Below are positions 1-6,948 of a DNA stretch of 14,055 bases, piece by piece (positions within the stretch are counted from its first letter, which is position 1; each line of letters begins with the position of its first letter). Where the stretch lies: contig DTYT01000168.1 of assembly GCA_012961745.1 (NCBI GenBank), positions 1 to 14,055 of the forward strand. The letters are read 5' to 3'. Under the pieces are notes generated by a model that searched no databases, had not been told where the DNA came from, and worked only from the letters and a program-made list of their open reading frames with translations. Origin of the DNA: Kiritimatiellia bacterium. Lineage in GTDB: Bacteria > Verrucomicrobiota > Kiritimatiellia > B70-G9. The translations under genes and the position numbers were made by a program.

Positions 1-1
1 A

Positions 2-724
2 AGATTTGTCGAGAATGGGGAGATAGATTGGAAAGGTCTGGAAAGGACAGTAAGATTAGGAATACATTTTCTGGATAATGTGATAGATGCCAATAAGTAT
101 CCATTAGGGAAGATAGAAAAGGCAACTAAAGGTAATAGAAAGATAGGTCTTGGTATAATGGGTTTTGCCGACTTTCTGATAAAGTTGAAAATTCCATACA
201 ATTCGGAAAGGGGACTTGAGACTGGAAAAAGGGTGATGAAATTTATTCGAGATAAGTCTAGGGATGCATCTGAAGATTTGGCAAATGAAAGAGGCGTATT
301 TCCAAACTTTGAGAAGAGCATATATCATGGTAGGAGGAGATTGAGAAATGCAACTACAAATACAGTAGCTCCAACGGGAAGTATAAGCATAATTGCAAAT
401 TGCTCATCTGGAATAGAGCCATTATTTGCAATTTCCTATATAAGGCGTGTCATAGGAACAGAATTGATTGAAATTAATCCAATATTTGAGAGGATTGCAA
501 GGGATGAAGGATTTTATTCAGAGGAACTCATGAGGAAGATTGCAAGAACGGGCTCAATTCAGGAAATTGAGGAAATTCCAAGGAGGATAAGGGAGATATT
601 TGTTACGTCTCATGATATTGACCCAGAATGGCATGTTAGGATGCAGGCAACATTTCAGAGTCCCCCATGCGGGCGAGCTCCCGGGCAAGCCGCTGCTGGT
701 ACCCCTTGCGCCCACAGGCCTTGA
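2..724 (+). CDS. nrdJ: Class II (adenosylcobalamin-dependent) ribonucleotide reductase, internal fragment
   Basis: Cytoplasmic enzyme that reduces ribonucleotides to deoxyribonucleotides; this is part of the catalytic barrel. The frame is open from base 2, so the 5' end lies outside the window; the GTG at 80 is only an internal codon. Readable motifs are HFLDNVIDANKYP (bases ~65-103), the family signature APTGSISIIANCSSGIEPLF (~368-427) and the stretch ending VRMQATFQ at 658. In relatives this is followed by a KYTDNAVSKTIN-like segment. Here it is replaced by about 21 unrelated residues that are antisense to ilvC, up to the stop at 722-724. The authentic part is therefore about 2-658 and lacks both ends. 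Base use is strongly AT-rich, with arginine almost all AGA/AGG, unlike every other gene here. The style suggests a thermophilic archaeon or similar. The family call is firm; the class II assignment rests on motif style. Confidence 0.9.
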   Translation, partial: RFVENGEIDWKGLERTVRLGIHFLDNVIDANKYPLGKIEKATKGNRKIGLGIMGFADFLIKLKIPYNSERGLETGKRVMKFIRDKSRDASEDLANERGVFPNFEKSIYHGRRRLRNATTNTVAPTGSISIIANCSSGIEPLFAISYIRRVIGTELIEINPIFERIARDEGFYSEELMRKIARTGSIQEIEEIPRRIREIFVTSHDIDPEWHVRMQATFQSPPCGRAPGQAAAGTPCAHRP

Positions 725-1652
725 TGACCCGCTCGGCTTCCTTCCCGCTCTTGACCGAACTATAGAGTGCCCGGAAAACCGGCATCACCGCGTTCTTGAA
801 CCGCGGCTTCCAGTCCAGCGCTCCCCGCTGGGCGGTGGCGGAGCAATTTGAGAACATCCAGTCCATACCGTTTTCGTCCACCAGACGGATAAGACTCTGG
901 GTCAGCTCCTCCACCGTCTCGTTGAAAGCCTCACTGGGGCTGTGCCCGTGACGCCGCAGAATTTCATACTGAGCCTCCATAATGCCGGCGAGTGCTCCCA
1001 TGAGCACCCCCCGCTCGCCGGTGAGGTCACTGTACACTTCCTTCTCAAACGTGGTGGGAAACAGATACCCCGAGCCGATTCCAATACCTATGGCCAGACA
1101 CCGTTCGCGGGCATGGCCGGTCGCATCCTGATACACCGCGAAACTGGCATTGATGCCCGCTCCGGACAGGAAGTTTCGCCGCACTGAAGATCCGGACCCC
1201 TTGGGAGCCACCATGATGACATCCACGTCGCCGGGTGGTATTACTCCGGTCCGGTCGCGGAAAACGATGGAAAACCCGTGGGAAAAGTACAGGGCGTCGC
1301 CCGGATCCAGATGCCTGCGGATACGCGGCCAAATGGCCATCTGGGCGGCATCCGAAACCAGCATCATTACGACGGTCCCTCTTTCGGCGGCTTCCTCCAG
1401 ATCGAACAGATCCTTGCCCGGTTTCCATCCGTCCCTGACCGCGCGGTCCCAGTCCCTGCGGAACTGCCTGGCCTGCCCCACGACCACCCGGAATCCGTTG
1501 TCCTTGAGATTGAGCGATTGCGCCGGCCCCTGGACCCCATACCCCAAGACCGCAATTACTTCGTCCTTCAAAACACGCCGGGCACGCCGCAGGGGGAACT
1601 CCCGGCGCATCACCACTTCTTCTTTCACTCCGCCGAAATCAATGACCGCCAT
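636..1652 (-). CDS. ilvC: Ketol-acid reductoisomerase, C-terminus altered
   Basis: Converts acetolactate or acetohydroxybutyrate to the dihydroxy acid in valine, leucine and isoleucine synthesis, using NAD(P)H and Mg2+. The ATG at 1650-1652 (MAVIDFGG) is preferred to an upstream in-frame start because AAGGAGG lies just before it and family members start here. Visible features are the nucleotide-binding loop GYGVQGPA (residues 37-44), YFSHGF (122-127), VAPKGSG (148-154), the metal-site motif DLTGERG (209-215), NETVEELTQS (244-253) and CSATAQRGALDW (270-281). The sequence resembles the Bacteroidetes/Chlorobi-like branch rather than the standard short class I or E. coli-type long enzyme. Relatives end in SEMW plus about 15 more residues. 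Here SEM runs into LPAS and a stop (636-638) supplied by the foreign segment, so the last residues are not native. It is last in the minus-strand run after the phosphatase and a small membrane protein, but probably has its own promoter. Confidence 0.96.
   Translation of the reverse strand: MAVIDFGGVKEEVVMRREFPLRRARRVLKDEVIAVLGYGVQGPAQSLNLKDNGFRVVVGQARQFRRDWDRAVRDGWKPGKDLFDLEEAAERGTVVMMLVSDAAQMAIWPRIRRHLDPGDALYFSHGFSIVFRDRTGVIPPGDVDVIMVAPKGSGSSVRRNFLSGAGINASFAVYQDATGHARERCLAIGIGIGSGYLFPTTFEKEVYSDLTGERGVLMGALAGIMEAQYEILRRHGHSPSEAFNETVEELTQSLIRLVDENGMDWMFSNCSATAQRGALDWKPRFKNAVMPVFRALYSSVKSGKEAERVIKACGRKGYQQRLARELARMGDSEMLPAS
645..664. other. Composition and gene-fragment junction (probable chimera)
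   Basis: AT-rich reductase sequence changes to GC-rich ilvC sequence within a few bases. The word acatttcaga (650-659) can be read as reductase codons A-T-F-Q-(K) on the plus strand and as ilvC codons S-E-M on the minus strand. SEM followed by W is what relatives of this ilvC carry near their C-terminus. Both genes are broken at the same point, and no repeat, integrase or insertion sequence is seen. Confidence 0.75.
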
Positions 1653-1714
1653 CACTTGCCCTCCTTGTCGTGTCCATTGCTGTACGCGCACTCTCGGGTG
1701 TCTTCCGCACGCCC

Positions 1715-1744
1715 CATGTATGGCACAAGGCGCGTCCCAGTCAA
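1715..1744 (-). promoter_or_regulatory. Candidate promoter for ilvC
   Basis: On the minus strand TTGACT (1739-1744) is followed after 18 bases by TACATG (1715-1720). The -35 is good and the -10 weak. This would give a leader of about 55 bases before the ilvC Shine-Dalgarno sequence and supports independent transcription of ilvC. Confidence 0.35.
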
Positions 1745-1754
1745 CTGTTTATTG

Positions 1755-1777
1755 CCCGCACTCACTGGATGTGCGGG
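1755..1777 (-). terminator. Hairpin between small membrane protein gene and ilvC
   Basis: CCCGCAC (1755-1761) and GTGCGGG (1771-1777) form a perfect 7-bp stem with a 9-base loop, 30 bases after the small membrane protein stop. There is no T-run on the minus strand, so it may be a weak terminator, an attenuator or a processing site before the ilvC promoter. Confidence 0.35.
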
Positions 1778-1806
1778 ACCCGGAGTTCCCCGTGGGATCC
1801 GGGGTG

Positions 1807-1998
1807 TCAGGTTCCGGCATGGGGTGTGGAAAGACGGGAACTCAATTCCTTCAGTGTCCTGGCTATCTGCTCATGGGCGCGCATCGTCCGCCAGAGCGCC
1901 ACCAGGAAAATAATATAACCGACAGCCATACCGCCCATCATTGCGATCCAGAAGAAAAGGAATATCAAGCCGCTGAAGATTGCACCGCCCGCTTCCAT
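1807..1998 (-). CDS. Small single-span membrane protein, 63 residues
   Basis: I do not recognise a named family. The protein has one long hydrophobic segment (about residues 7-36, rich in F, I, M and G). A charged, probably helical or coiled-coil tail follows (about 38-56, RTMRAHEQIARTLKELSSRL), then a short polar end. An AAGGAGGAG Shine-Dalgarno sequence sits just before the ATG, so translation is very likely. It starts 34 bases after the stop of the sensor/phosphatase gene on the same strand and is probably cotranscribed with it. A membrane-anchored accessory subunit of the phosphatase is possible but is inference from position only. A tiny housekeeping membrane protein is the alternative. 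Confidence 0.75.
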   Translation of the reverse strand: MEAGGAIFSGLIFLFFWIAMMGGMAVGYIIFLVALWRTMRAHEQIARTLKELSSRLSTPHAGT

Positions 1999-2032
1999 GT
2001 TTCTCCTCCTTTTTCTTTCCGGGACGGGGGGG

Positions 2033-4027
2033 TCATGATCCCCGTCCGGTATCCTCCTTCACTCCACGCGTGGTGATCTCTACCGCCACCATGCAGATAT
2101 CGTCCGCCACCGGCTCGTCTCCCACGAACCGAAGTACGCTGTGGTACGCTTCCTGCAGAATCTGTCCGCCGTCACGGTAGAGCACCGACCGCAACACCGA
2201 CTCCAGCCGGCCGATACCGTATTCCTCGCCGGCGCCGTTGCGTGCTTCGTAGACGCCGTCGGTAAAGAAAAGGAACAAATCCCCGTCTATGAGGCGGACG
2301 TGACCGCCGGTGTACTTCTCGTCGGGAATGAGACCCAGTGCCGCGCCGTGGGGTTCGGGCACTTCCAGCCGGGAAATACGCCCGACGCTTCGGCGGATAT
2401 GGAACGGCGCCGGATGCCCGGCGGAGGAATATGTTCCCACCCGCGCCGTGGTGTCGGCAACAAAATAGAAAGCCGATGCGAACAACGGCGAAGGTACCGC
2501 CTTCAACATGTTGCTGAACTGGCGGTTCAGCTCGGTGAGGAAGTGGCGGGCATTTCTGCCCTGCGAGGAGAGGTCCCCGATCAGCGTACGCAACATCGCG
2601 GTTATCAACGCACTTCGAGTACCGTGACCCATTACGTCGGCGACGAAGACCCCCGCCGCATCGGGACCCAGCGCCAGGATGTCGAAGAAGTCGCCCCCCA
2701 AAACCAGCGCCGGATGATAGAGATGATGAAACTGCAGCCTCAATCGTCCCTCGACGTGTACGATGGGCACCTGGGGATAGGGACGCTCCACATAGGCCTG
2801 CTGGAAGTCCCGTGCCAACTCCAGATCCCGTTGCATCTCGGCCGTGTGGGCGGCGATCTCATCCTCCGCTGCCTGCCTGAGACCGCCGAGCCATCCTTCC
2901 AGGGTACGCCGGATCGCCGAAGTCGCGCCTCGACGGCGCAATCCGGACGTGATCACGTCGCTGAGTTCCACGGGCTTGTGCAGAGCCCGGTCCATGATCC
3001 AGCGACCGGCCTCCAGCACCTCGGCGTATGGCTCAAGGAAACTCCGGCGCAGCCAGCGGTCGGTCAGCTTCTTCAGTGCCCCCAGAAAAAGCAGACCGCC
3101 TACCAGGATGGCGCCCGGCAACGCATAAGCGGCCATTCCTAGCCGGTCCCGCACCACCAAGGACAGGCCCACTTCCGCATGGTCGGCCAGGGCAAGGGTG
3201 AGCGGAACCACCACCGCCAGCCGCCCCTGGAAGCGAAGCGTACCTCCCCGCACTTCCAACCCGAAGCGGTCCATGTACCGCGTTACGAAAAGATTATAAT
3301 CGCTTTCCGATCCGGCCAGGACCACCGGCCCCGGCCCCACCAGTCCCAACGCCCAACCGCGGCTCAGCGCTTCCAGCCTGCTGAGCTCGCCCGACGGGAA
3401 TAAACGCGAAATCGTGACGTCCCCCCTGACCGTGCCCGCGAATTTACCGTCGGGCGCCAGCAGCGGTACCAAGAGAGAGCGACGTTTCTTGTTACGCAGA
3501 TCTGCAACCGTCAGTCGCACCTGCGGCCCGGCTTTCACCTTCTCGAACCACGCCTCATCCGCCACATACGGCCGATCGGGGCGGTAAGCCGCCGCTACCA
3601 CCACCCCGGCGTCATCTATCACCACCAACTGCTCCAGGGAAGGATCCGAGGAGCACAATCGCCGCAACGCCTGGGCACAACTGTTTTCGAGGATCATCTG
3701 GACTTCGCGGTCCGACTGTCCCAGCTCCCGCCAGCGCGATTCAATTTCCCGTACGTGCCGCAGCAGATTTGCGCGGTTGCTGTGTGCCCACTCGAGAATA
3801 CGGCTGGTCTCATCCAGGAGCGCGACCGTATCGAGGCGGCCCAGTTCGCGAAGAAGAGCGCGGTCTATGCGGGATGCCAGACTTTCCGCCCGGCGGCGTA
3901 AATCCCGCTCGGGAAGGCGCCGCAGGTACACCGCACTGAGAGCGACAGCCAGACCCAGAACCATCAACGGGGGGAGCAACACCACCAGGTAGGGGAATCT
4001 TATGCGTTCGACCCGTGTTCTTTTCAT
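2033..4027 (-). CDS. Membrane sensor with C-terminal SpoIIE/RsbU-type PP2C phosphatase
   Basis: Likely dephosphorylates a phospho-serine/threonine regulatory protein, such as an anti-sigma-factor antagonist, in response to an extracytoplasmic signal. Order: short basic N-terminus; membrane segment about residues 12-35; a ~260-residue periplasmic region with a Cache-like pattern (an LEQLVVIDDAGVVVAA strand, AWFEKV, then a second half); a second membrane segment about 300-318; a linker; and the phosphatase domain from about 400 to the end. Metal-site motifs are visible: LGGDFFD (443-449), ADVMGHG (463-469), FTDGVYEA (588-595) and DDIC (642-645). The ATG at 4025-4027 is preferred to a TTG 48 bases upstream because the signal-anchor then starts normally and GGAG precedes it. 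Length is 664 residues. No HAMP domain is clear. No kinase, STAS or sigma gene adjoins it, so its target is unknown. The next gene, 34 bases on, encodes a small membrane protein. Confidence 0.9.
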   Translation of the reverse strand: MKRTRVERIRFPYLVVLLPPLMVLGLAVALSAVYLRRLPERDLRRRAESLASRIDRALLRELGRLDTVALLDETSRILEWAHSNRANLLRHVREIESRWRELGQSDREVQMILENSCAQALRRLCSSDPSLEQLVVIDDAGVVVAAAYRPDRPYVADEAWFEKVKAGPQVRLTVADLRNKKRRSLLVPLLAPDGKFAGTVRGDVTISRLFPSGELSRLEALSRGWALGLVGPGPVVLAGSESDYNLFVTRYMDRFGLEVRGGTLRFQGRLAVVVPLTLALADHAEVGLSLVVRDRLGMAAYALPGAILVGGLLFLGALKKLTDRWLRRSFLEPYAEVLEAGRWIMDRALHKPVELSDVITSGLRRRGATSAIRRTLEGWLGGLRQAAEDEIAAHTAEMQRDLELARDFQQAYVERPYPQVPIVHVEGRLRLQFHHLYHPALVLGGDFFDILALGPDAAGVFVADVMGHGTRSALITAMLRTLIGDLSSQGRNARHFLTELNRQFSNMLKAVPSPLFASAFYFVADTTARVGTYSSAGHPAPFHIRRSVGRISRLEVPEPHGAALGLIPDEKYTGGHVRLIDGDLFLFFTDGVYEARNGAGEEYGIGRLESVLRSVLYRDGGQILQEAYHSVLRFVGDEPVADDICMVAVEITTRGVKEDTGRGS

Positions 4028-4102
4028 ACCGGCTCCGTCGGATGACAGGTTAGCCGAATCACCCACTTGTAGCAAGAGTACCCTCGACAGACATGAGCGC
4101 TA

Positions 4103-4129
4103 TTGACCACCTTGCCGCTCTCTGCTAAA
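4103..4129 (+). promoter_or_regulatory. Candidate promoter for the basic small protein
   Basis: TTGACC (4103-4108) is followed after 15 bases by GCTAAA (4124-4129), or after 16 by CTAAAC. Transcription would start near 4137, only a few bases before the ATG at 4141, where no Shine-Dalgarno sequence is present. Confidence 0.35.
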
Positions 4130-4140
4130 CAGGCGCCGCC

Positions 4141-4239
4141 ATGGGTCAACAGCTCAGAGTGAGAGTAAAACGCAAGGCGCGCAAGCGGCGGCTGAAAAGA
4201 CTCAAGCAGCGGGCCCGCAAGCAGAACCGCGCGGCATGA
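4141..4239 (+). CDS. Very basic 32-residue protein (MGQQLRVRV...)
   Basis: The frame gives 32 residues, 16 of them Lys or Arg and none acidic, predicted as one helix (KRKARKRRLKRLKQRARKQ). It starts ATG at 4141 and stops TGA at 4237-4239. It resembles short proteins beginning MGxQ with a K/R-rich helix that I recall in PVC/FCB-type genomes, but I cannot name a family with certainty. The strong charge suggests RNA or ribosome binding, which is inference. There is no Shine-Dalgarno sequence; a candidate promoter lies so close upstream that the transcript would be nearly leaderless. It is divergent from the phosphatase gene and 124 bases before rnhC. The chance that it is a spurious GC-rich frame is reduced by the regular helix pattern and the lack of Pro and Gly after residue 2. 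Confidence 0.6.
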   Translation: MGQQLRVRVKRKARKRRLKRLKQRARKQNRAA

Positions 4240-4323
4240 TTACGCAAAGTAGCGCAGGCGGCGGGCGCAGCCCTCCACTGTGGTACAGGGTCGACCGGCC
4301 AGGCGGACATAGCCAGCTCCTGG

Positions 4324-4351
4324 TTGCCGGGAACCCGCAGGTTGTGATAGC
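4324..4351 (+). promoter_or_regulatory. Weak candidate promoter for rnhC
   Basis: TTGCCG (4324-4329) is followed after 16 bases by GATAGC (4346-4351), preceded by TGT as in an extended -10. Transcription would start near 4358, giving an almost leaderless rnhC message, in line with the missing Shine-Dalgarno sequence. Matches to consensus are only moderate. Confidence 0.25.
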
Positions 4352-4363
4352 CTCTTCCTTCCT

Positions 4364-5344
4364 ATGAAAAGGACGGTTTTCTCATACGTGCTCACCCCCC
4401 AGCAGCAGGAGAGCCTGGAAAAGATTCTGCGATCAGGCCTCTATCGGCCTCTGGAGGAGAAACATACCCGGATAGCCGCTGCTGGAGACGGGGTGCGGGT
4501 GTCACTGTACCGGTCGGGCAAATGCGTGGTTCAAGGCAAGAAAGCCGAGGAATGGGTCCTTTATACGCTTGAACCGCGGGTTCTGAAGAAAGCGGAAATC
4601 GGCTACGAGGATGTACTCTATCCGGACAAGTTTGCGCCCCACGCCGGCGTGGATGAGAGCGGCAAGGGCGACTATTTCGGGCCGCTGGTCGTAGCCGCGG
4701 TGTACCTTGACCCCTCACAGACGCGGCGACTGTTGGATGAAGGAATCCGAGACAGCAAGAAGGTCTCGAGCGCGCGGGCCATCGCCGACATGGAACGAAA
4801 GATCCGCAAGCTCTCCGGCGGGAGGTCCGCCTCGGTCGTAATCGGCCCGGCCAAATACAACGAGCTGTACCGCAAGATGCGCAATGCGAATCGCATCCTC
4901 GCTTGGGGACACGCCCGGGCAATCGAGAACCTGCGGGAACGGGTGCCCGAGTGCCAGAAGGTAATAAGTGACAAATTCGCCCGGGATCACGTGGTGCTGT
5001 CGGCTCTGATGCGGAAGGGGCGCGCCGTCACCCTGGAGCAGAAACATCGTGCGGAGAGTTATCCCGCGGTGGCCGCCGCTTCCATACTGGCCCGGGCGGC
5101 CTTCCTGCGCTACCTCAAGAGTATGGAAAAGAAATATCGAATCGCATTTCCCGCGGGGGCCTCAGCCCAAGTCGTAGAGGCGGCAGCGAAGCTGGTCAAG
5201 GAAAGGGGCGCCGCGGTACTTCTCGAGGTGGCCAAGTATCACTTCCGCACTACCCGCCAAGCGCTGCAGCGTGCCGGAATGACTCCGCAGGCTACTGCTT
5301 CGGAGCCCGGCAACCCGCCGGCCGATGGTCAGCCCCCGTCCTGA
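4364..5344 (+). CDS. rnhC: Ribonuclease HIII
   Basis: Cleaves the RNA strand of RNA/DNA hybrids, removing R-loops, primers and misplaced ribonucleotides. The N-terminal ~75 residues fit the TBP-like substrate-binding domain special to RNase HIII. The catalytic part begins at GVDESGKGDYFGP (residues 95-107). The expected DEDE active site is visible as D97, E98, D203 (in ISDKFA) and E231 (in RAESYPAVAAAS), nearly the same spacing as characterised RNase HIII. SKKVS (131-135) and YRKMRNANRILAWGHA (169-184) are also typical. Length is 326 residues, slightly over the usual ~310, because of a Pro/Gly/Ala-rich tail from about residue 307. The ATG at 4364 starts the conserved domain, but it has no Shine-Dalgarno sequence (CTTCCTTCCT precedes it). 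It follows the 32-residue basic protein on the same strand. Confidence 0.97.
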   Translation: MKRTVFSYVLTPQQQESLEKILRSGLYRPLEEKHTRIAAAGDGVRVSLYRSGKCVVQGKKAEEWVLYTLEPRVLKKAEIGYEDVLYPDKFAPHAGVDESGKGDYFGPLVVAAVYLDPSQTRRLLDEGIRDSKKVSSARAIADMERKIRKLSGGRSASVVIGPAKYNELYRKMRNANRILAWGHARAIENLRERVPECQKVISDKFARDHVVLSALMRKGRAVTLEQKHRAESYPAVAAASILARAAFLRYLKSMEKKYRIAFPAGASAQVVEAAAKLVKERGAAVLLEVAKYHFRTTRQALQRAGMTPQATASEPGNPPADGQPPS

Positions 5345-5504
5345 TCCGCCAGCGCCCCCCTGCTGCATCCGTTCCAACCCGCGCGCGAATATGGATTTGA
5401 CACGCTAGAGTGGCTCTGGCAGAGATGACTGCGTTTTCGCGCATCCGAGGCTGGGAGCATTGGCCGGCGAATGGCCGACCGTTCGCAAGTGCCGGGGCTT
5501 GGGG

Positions 5505-6383
5505 ATGAAGCTGGTAAGATTCGGTCCGCCGGGACGCGAACGTCCCGGAATATGGGTGGAGGAAGAAGACGGATCAGCGGCCATATTGGACGTCACCGCC
5601 GTTGCGTTCGACATTCATGAGTATGACAGCCATTTTTTCACTCACTGGGGGCTGGAACGCCTCCGGGGCATCCGGGATGAGCACCCGGCAGCGCGCATCC
5701 CGGCAGATGGAGTGCGTCTCGGTCCGCCAGTACCGCCGCCCACCAATCTGGTGTGTGTCGGACTGAATTATGCCTCTCACGCAGCGGAACTGGGGCTGTC
5801 CCTGCCAAAGGAACCGCTTCTCTTCGCCAAGGCCCCCACCGCAGTCATCGGCCCCAGCGATCCCATCCTGCTTCCGCGGGCGGCCCGAGTGGATTTCGAG
5901 GTGGAACTTGCCATCGTGCTGTCGCGTCCGTGTCACCGGGTGGCGGCCGAAGACGCACGCAACTATATCGCCGGGTATACCATCCTGAACGACCTCACCG
6001 ACCGATGGAAGCAGCAGGGGGTCAGCCAGTGGTACCTGGCCAAGAGTCACCCGGGATTCTGTCCACTCGGCCCCTGGTTGGTGACAGCCGACGAACTGGA
6101 CTTCCCGCCCCGCGTCCGGCTTTCCTCATGGCTCAACGGTGAAACTTTTCAGCACAGCGACACCTCGGACATGATTTTCCCCCCCGCGGAGATCGTTTCT
6201 TACGCTTCCTTTCATCTGCGCCTCAACGCCGGCGATATCATCTCCACGGGCACCCCGGCGGGAATCGGATCGCGCCGCAGCCCGGCGGTATTCCTCAACC
6301 CAGGTGACCATCTGCGACTGGAAATCGAAGGGCTGGGTGTACAGGAAAACCGCGTGGTCGCAGATTCTTCCGTCCCCGGATAA
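5505..6383 (+). CDS. Fumarylacetoacetate hydrolase (FAH) family protein
   Basis: Belongs to the FAH superfamily of metal-dependent enzymes (fumarylpyruvate hydrolases, 2-hydroxyhepta-2,4-diene-1,7-dioate isomerases, oxaloacetate decarboxylases and relatives). The ATG at 5505 (MKLVRFGPPG) matches the usual family start. A TTG frame start at 5460 would add 15 non-conserved residues. Domain signs: VCVGLNYASHAAE (residues 83-95), EPLLFAKAPTAVIG (103-116), metal ligands E132 and E134 in DFEVELAIVL and D163 in LNDLTDR, AKSHPGFCPLGPW (179-191) and STGTPAGIG (247-255). The usual NDVTARD segment reads NDLTDRW here, and the substrate-loop lysine is K180. Length is 292 residues, normal for the family. 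No aromatic-degradation genes adjoin it, so the substrate cannot be given. It is convergent with HU and shares its terminator. Confidence 0.93.
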   Translation: MKLVRFGPPGRERPGIWVEEEDGSAAILDVTAVAFDIHEYDSHFFTHWGLERLRGIRDEHPAARIPADGVRLGPPVPPPTNLVCVGLNYASHAAELGLSLPKEPLLFAKAPTAVIGPSDPILLPRAARVDFEVELAIVLSRPCHRVAAEDARNYIAGYTILNDLTDRWKQQGVSQWYLAKSHPGFCPLGPWLVTADELDFPPRVRLSSWLNGETFQHSDTSDMIFPPAEIVSYASFHLRLNAGDIISTGTPAGIGSRRSPAVFLNPGDHLRLEIEGLGVQENRVVADSSVPG

Positions 6384-6513
6384 ACCGGTGCCCCGGGGCG
6401 GGTGAGCCTTCGGCGGGGCCGTGGACCTGTCGGGATCGAAGCAAGACCCCGGTACCGGGATGCGGACTTTCCGCCGGGTATGAACCGCTGCCCCTGCAAA
6501 TCACAAACCGCAC

Positions 6514-6538
6514 AAAGGCGGGCCGGTGGCCCGCCTTT
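6514..6538. terminator. Bidirectional intrinsic terminator between FAH gene and HU gene
   Basis: AAAGGCGGGCC (6514-6524) and GGCCCGCCTTT (6528-6538) form a perfect 11-bp stem with a 3-base loop. It has A's on the left and T's on the right, so it can act both ways. It lies between two convergent genes, 130 bases after the FAH stop and 30 bases after the HU stop. Confidence 0.9.
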
Positions 6539-6567
6539 CAGAACCGCGGCTTGCGCCCGATGCACAA

Positions 6568-6843
6568 TCAACTCATAACGGCTTCCTTGCAGACTTTGGC
6601 TATCCGGAACTTGACCACCGTCTTGGCCGGAATCTGAATGATCTCTCCGGTAGCCGGATTCCGGCCCTGACGGGCCTTGCGATGCACCAGCACCAGCTTG
6701 CCGATACCGGGAATACTAAATCCGTTGGGTGCTTCCTGGTAGGCCAGCCTGGCCAGCTCCTCGAAAAAGGTGCGCACCTGTTTCTTACTCAATCCGGTCC
6801 GCTCCGCCAGCGCCGCCATGATCTGCGATTTCGTCATTGCCAT
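6568..6843 (-). CDS. HU/IHF-family DNA-binding protein
   Basis: Small nucleoid protein that bends and compacts DNA as a dimer. The 91 residues cover the full family: N-terminal helices (3-38), the turn NGFSIPGIGKLVLVHRKA (40-57), then the beta-arm with GRNPATGE (60-67), where P63 is the intercalating proline, and a closing IPAKTVVKFRIAK strand and helix. The first ATG (6841-6843) is preferred to the second (6835-6837) because AGGAGG is well spaced from it. HU homodimer is more likely than an IHF subunit, as no partner is seen, but the sequence alone does not settle this. It follows the DJ-1 gene by 105 bases and probably has its own promoter. Transcription ends at the strong hairpin 30 bases downstream. 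Confidence 0.96.
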   Translation of the reverse strand: MAMTKSQIMAALAERTGLSKKQVRTFFEELARLAYQEAPNGFSIPGIGKLVLVHRKARQGRNPATGEIIQIPAKTVVKFRIAKVCKEAVMS

Positions 6844-6910
6844 AGGTCGCCCTCCTTTTCACCGGAAGCTTGCACACCCGCGCACGCCGAATTCCTGTGC
6901 GTCATTACGA

Positions 6911-6937
6911 TTCTTAATCCCAGGGGGAATTTTACAA
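6911..6937 (-). promoter_or_regulatory. Candidate promoter for the HU gene
   Basis: On the minus strand TTGTAA (6932-6937) precedes TAAGAA (6911-6916) with a short 15-base spacer, in an AT-rich patch between the DJ-1 and HU genes. This gives a leader of about 60 bases. The short spacer keeps confidence low. Confidence 0.3.
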
Positions 6938-6948
6938 GGTTTTTTTCG

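Noticed and set aside
1150..2076. 308-residue open frame on the plus strand
   Set aside because: Antisense to ilvC and the small membrane protein, with no recognisable domain.
4028..4075. Upstream TTG start for the sensor phosphatase
   Set aside because: It would place 16 polar residues before the signal-anchor; the ATG at 4025-4027 has a better ribosome site.
5397..5402. Perfect TTGACA before the FAH gene
   Set aside because: No acceptable -10 hexamer at 16-18 bases; the nearby TAGAGT is only 4 bases away. It was not listed as a promoter.
5460..5504. TTG-initiated extension of the FAH protein
   Set aside because: The extra 15 residues do not match the family, and the internal ATG at 5505 gives the usual MKLVRFG start.
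6384..6513. GC-rich inverted words such as CCCGGTACCGGG after the FAH gene
   Set aside because: Short self-complementary words are common at this GC level, and the clear terminator at 6514-6538 explains the gap.
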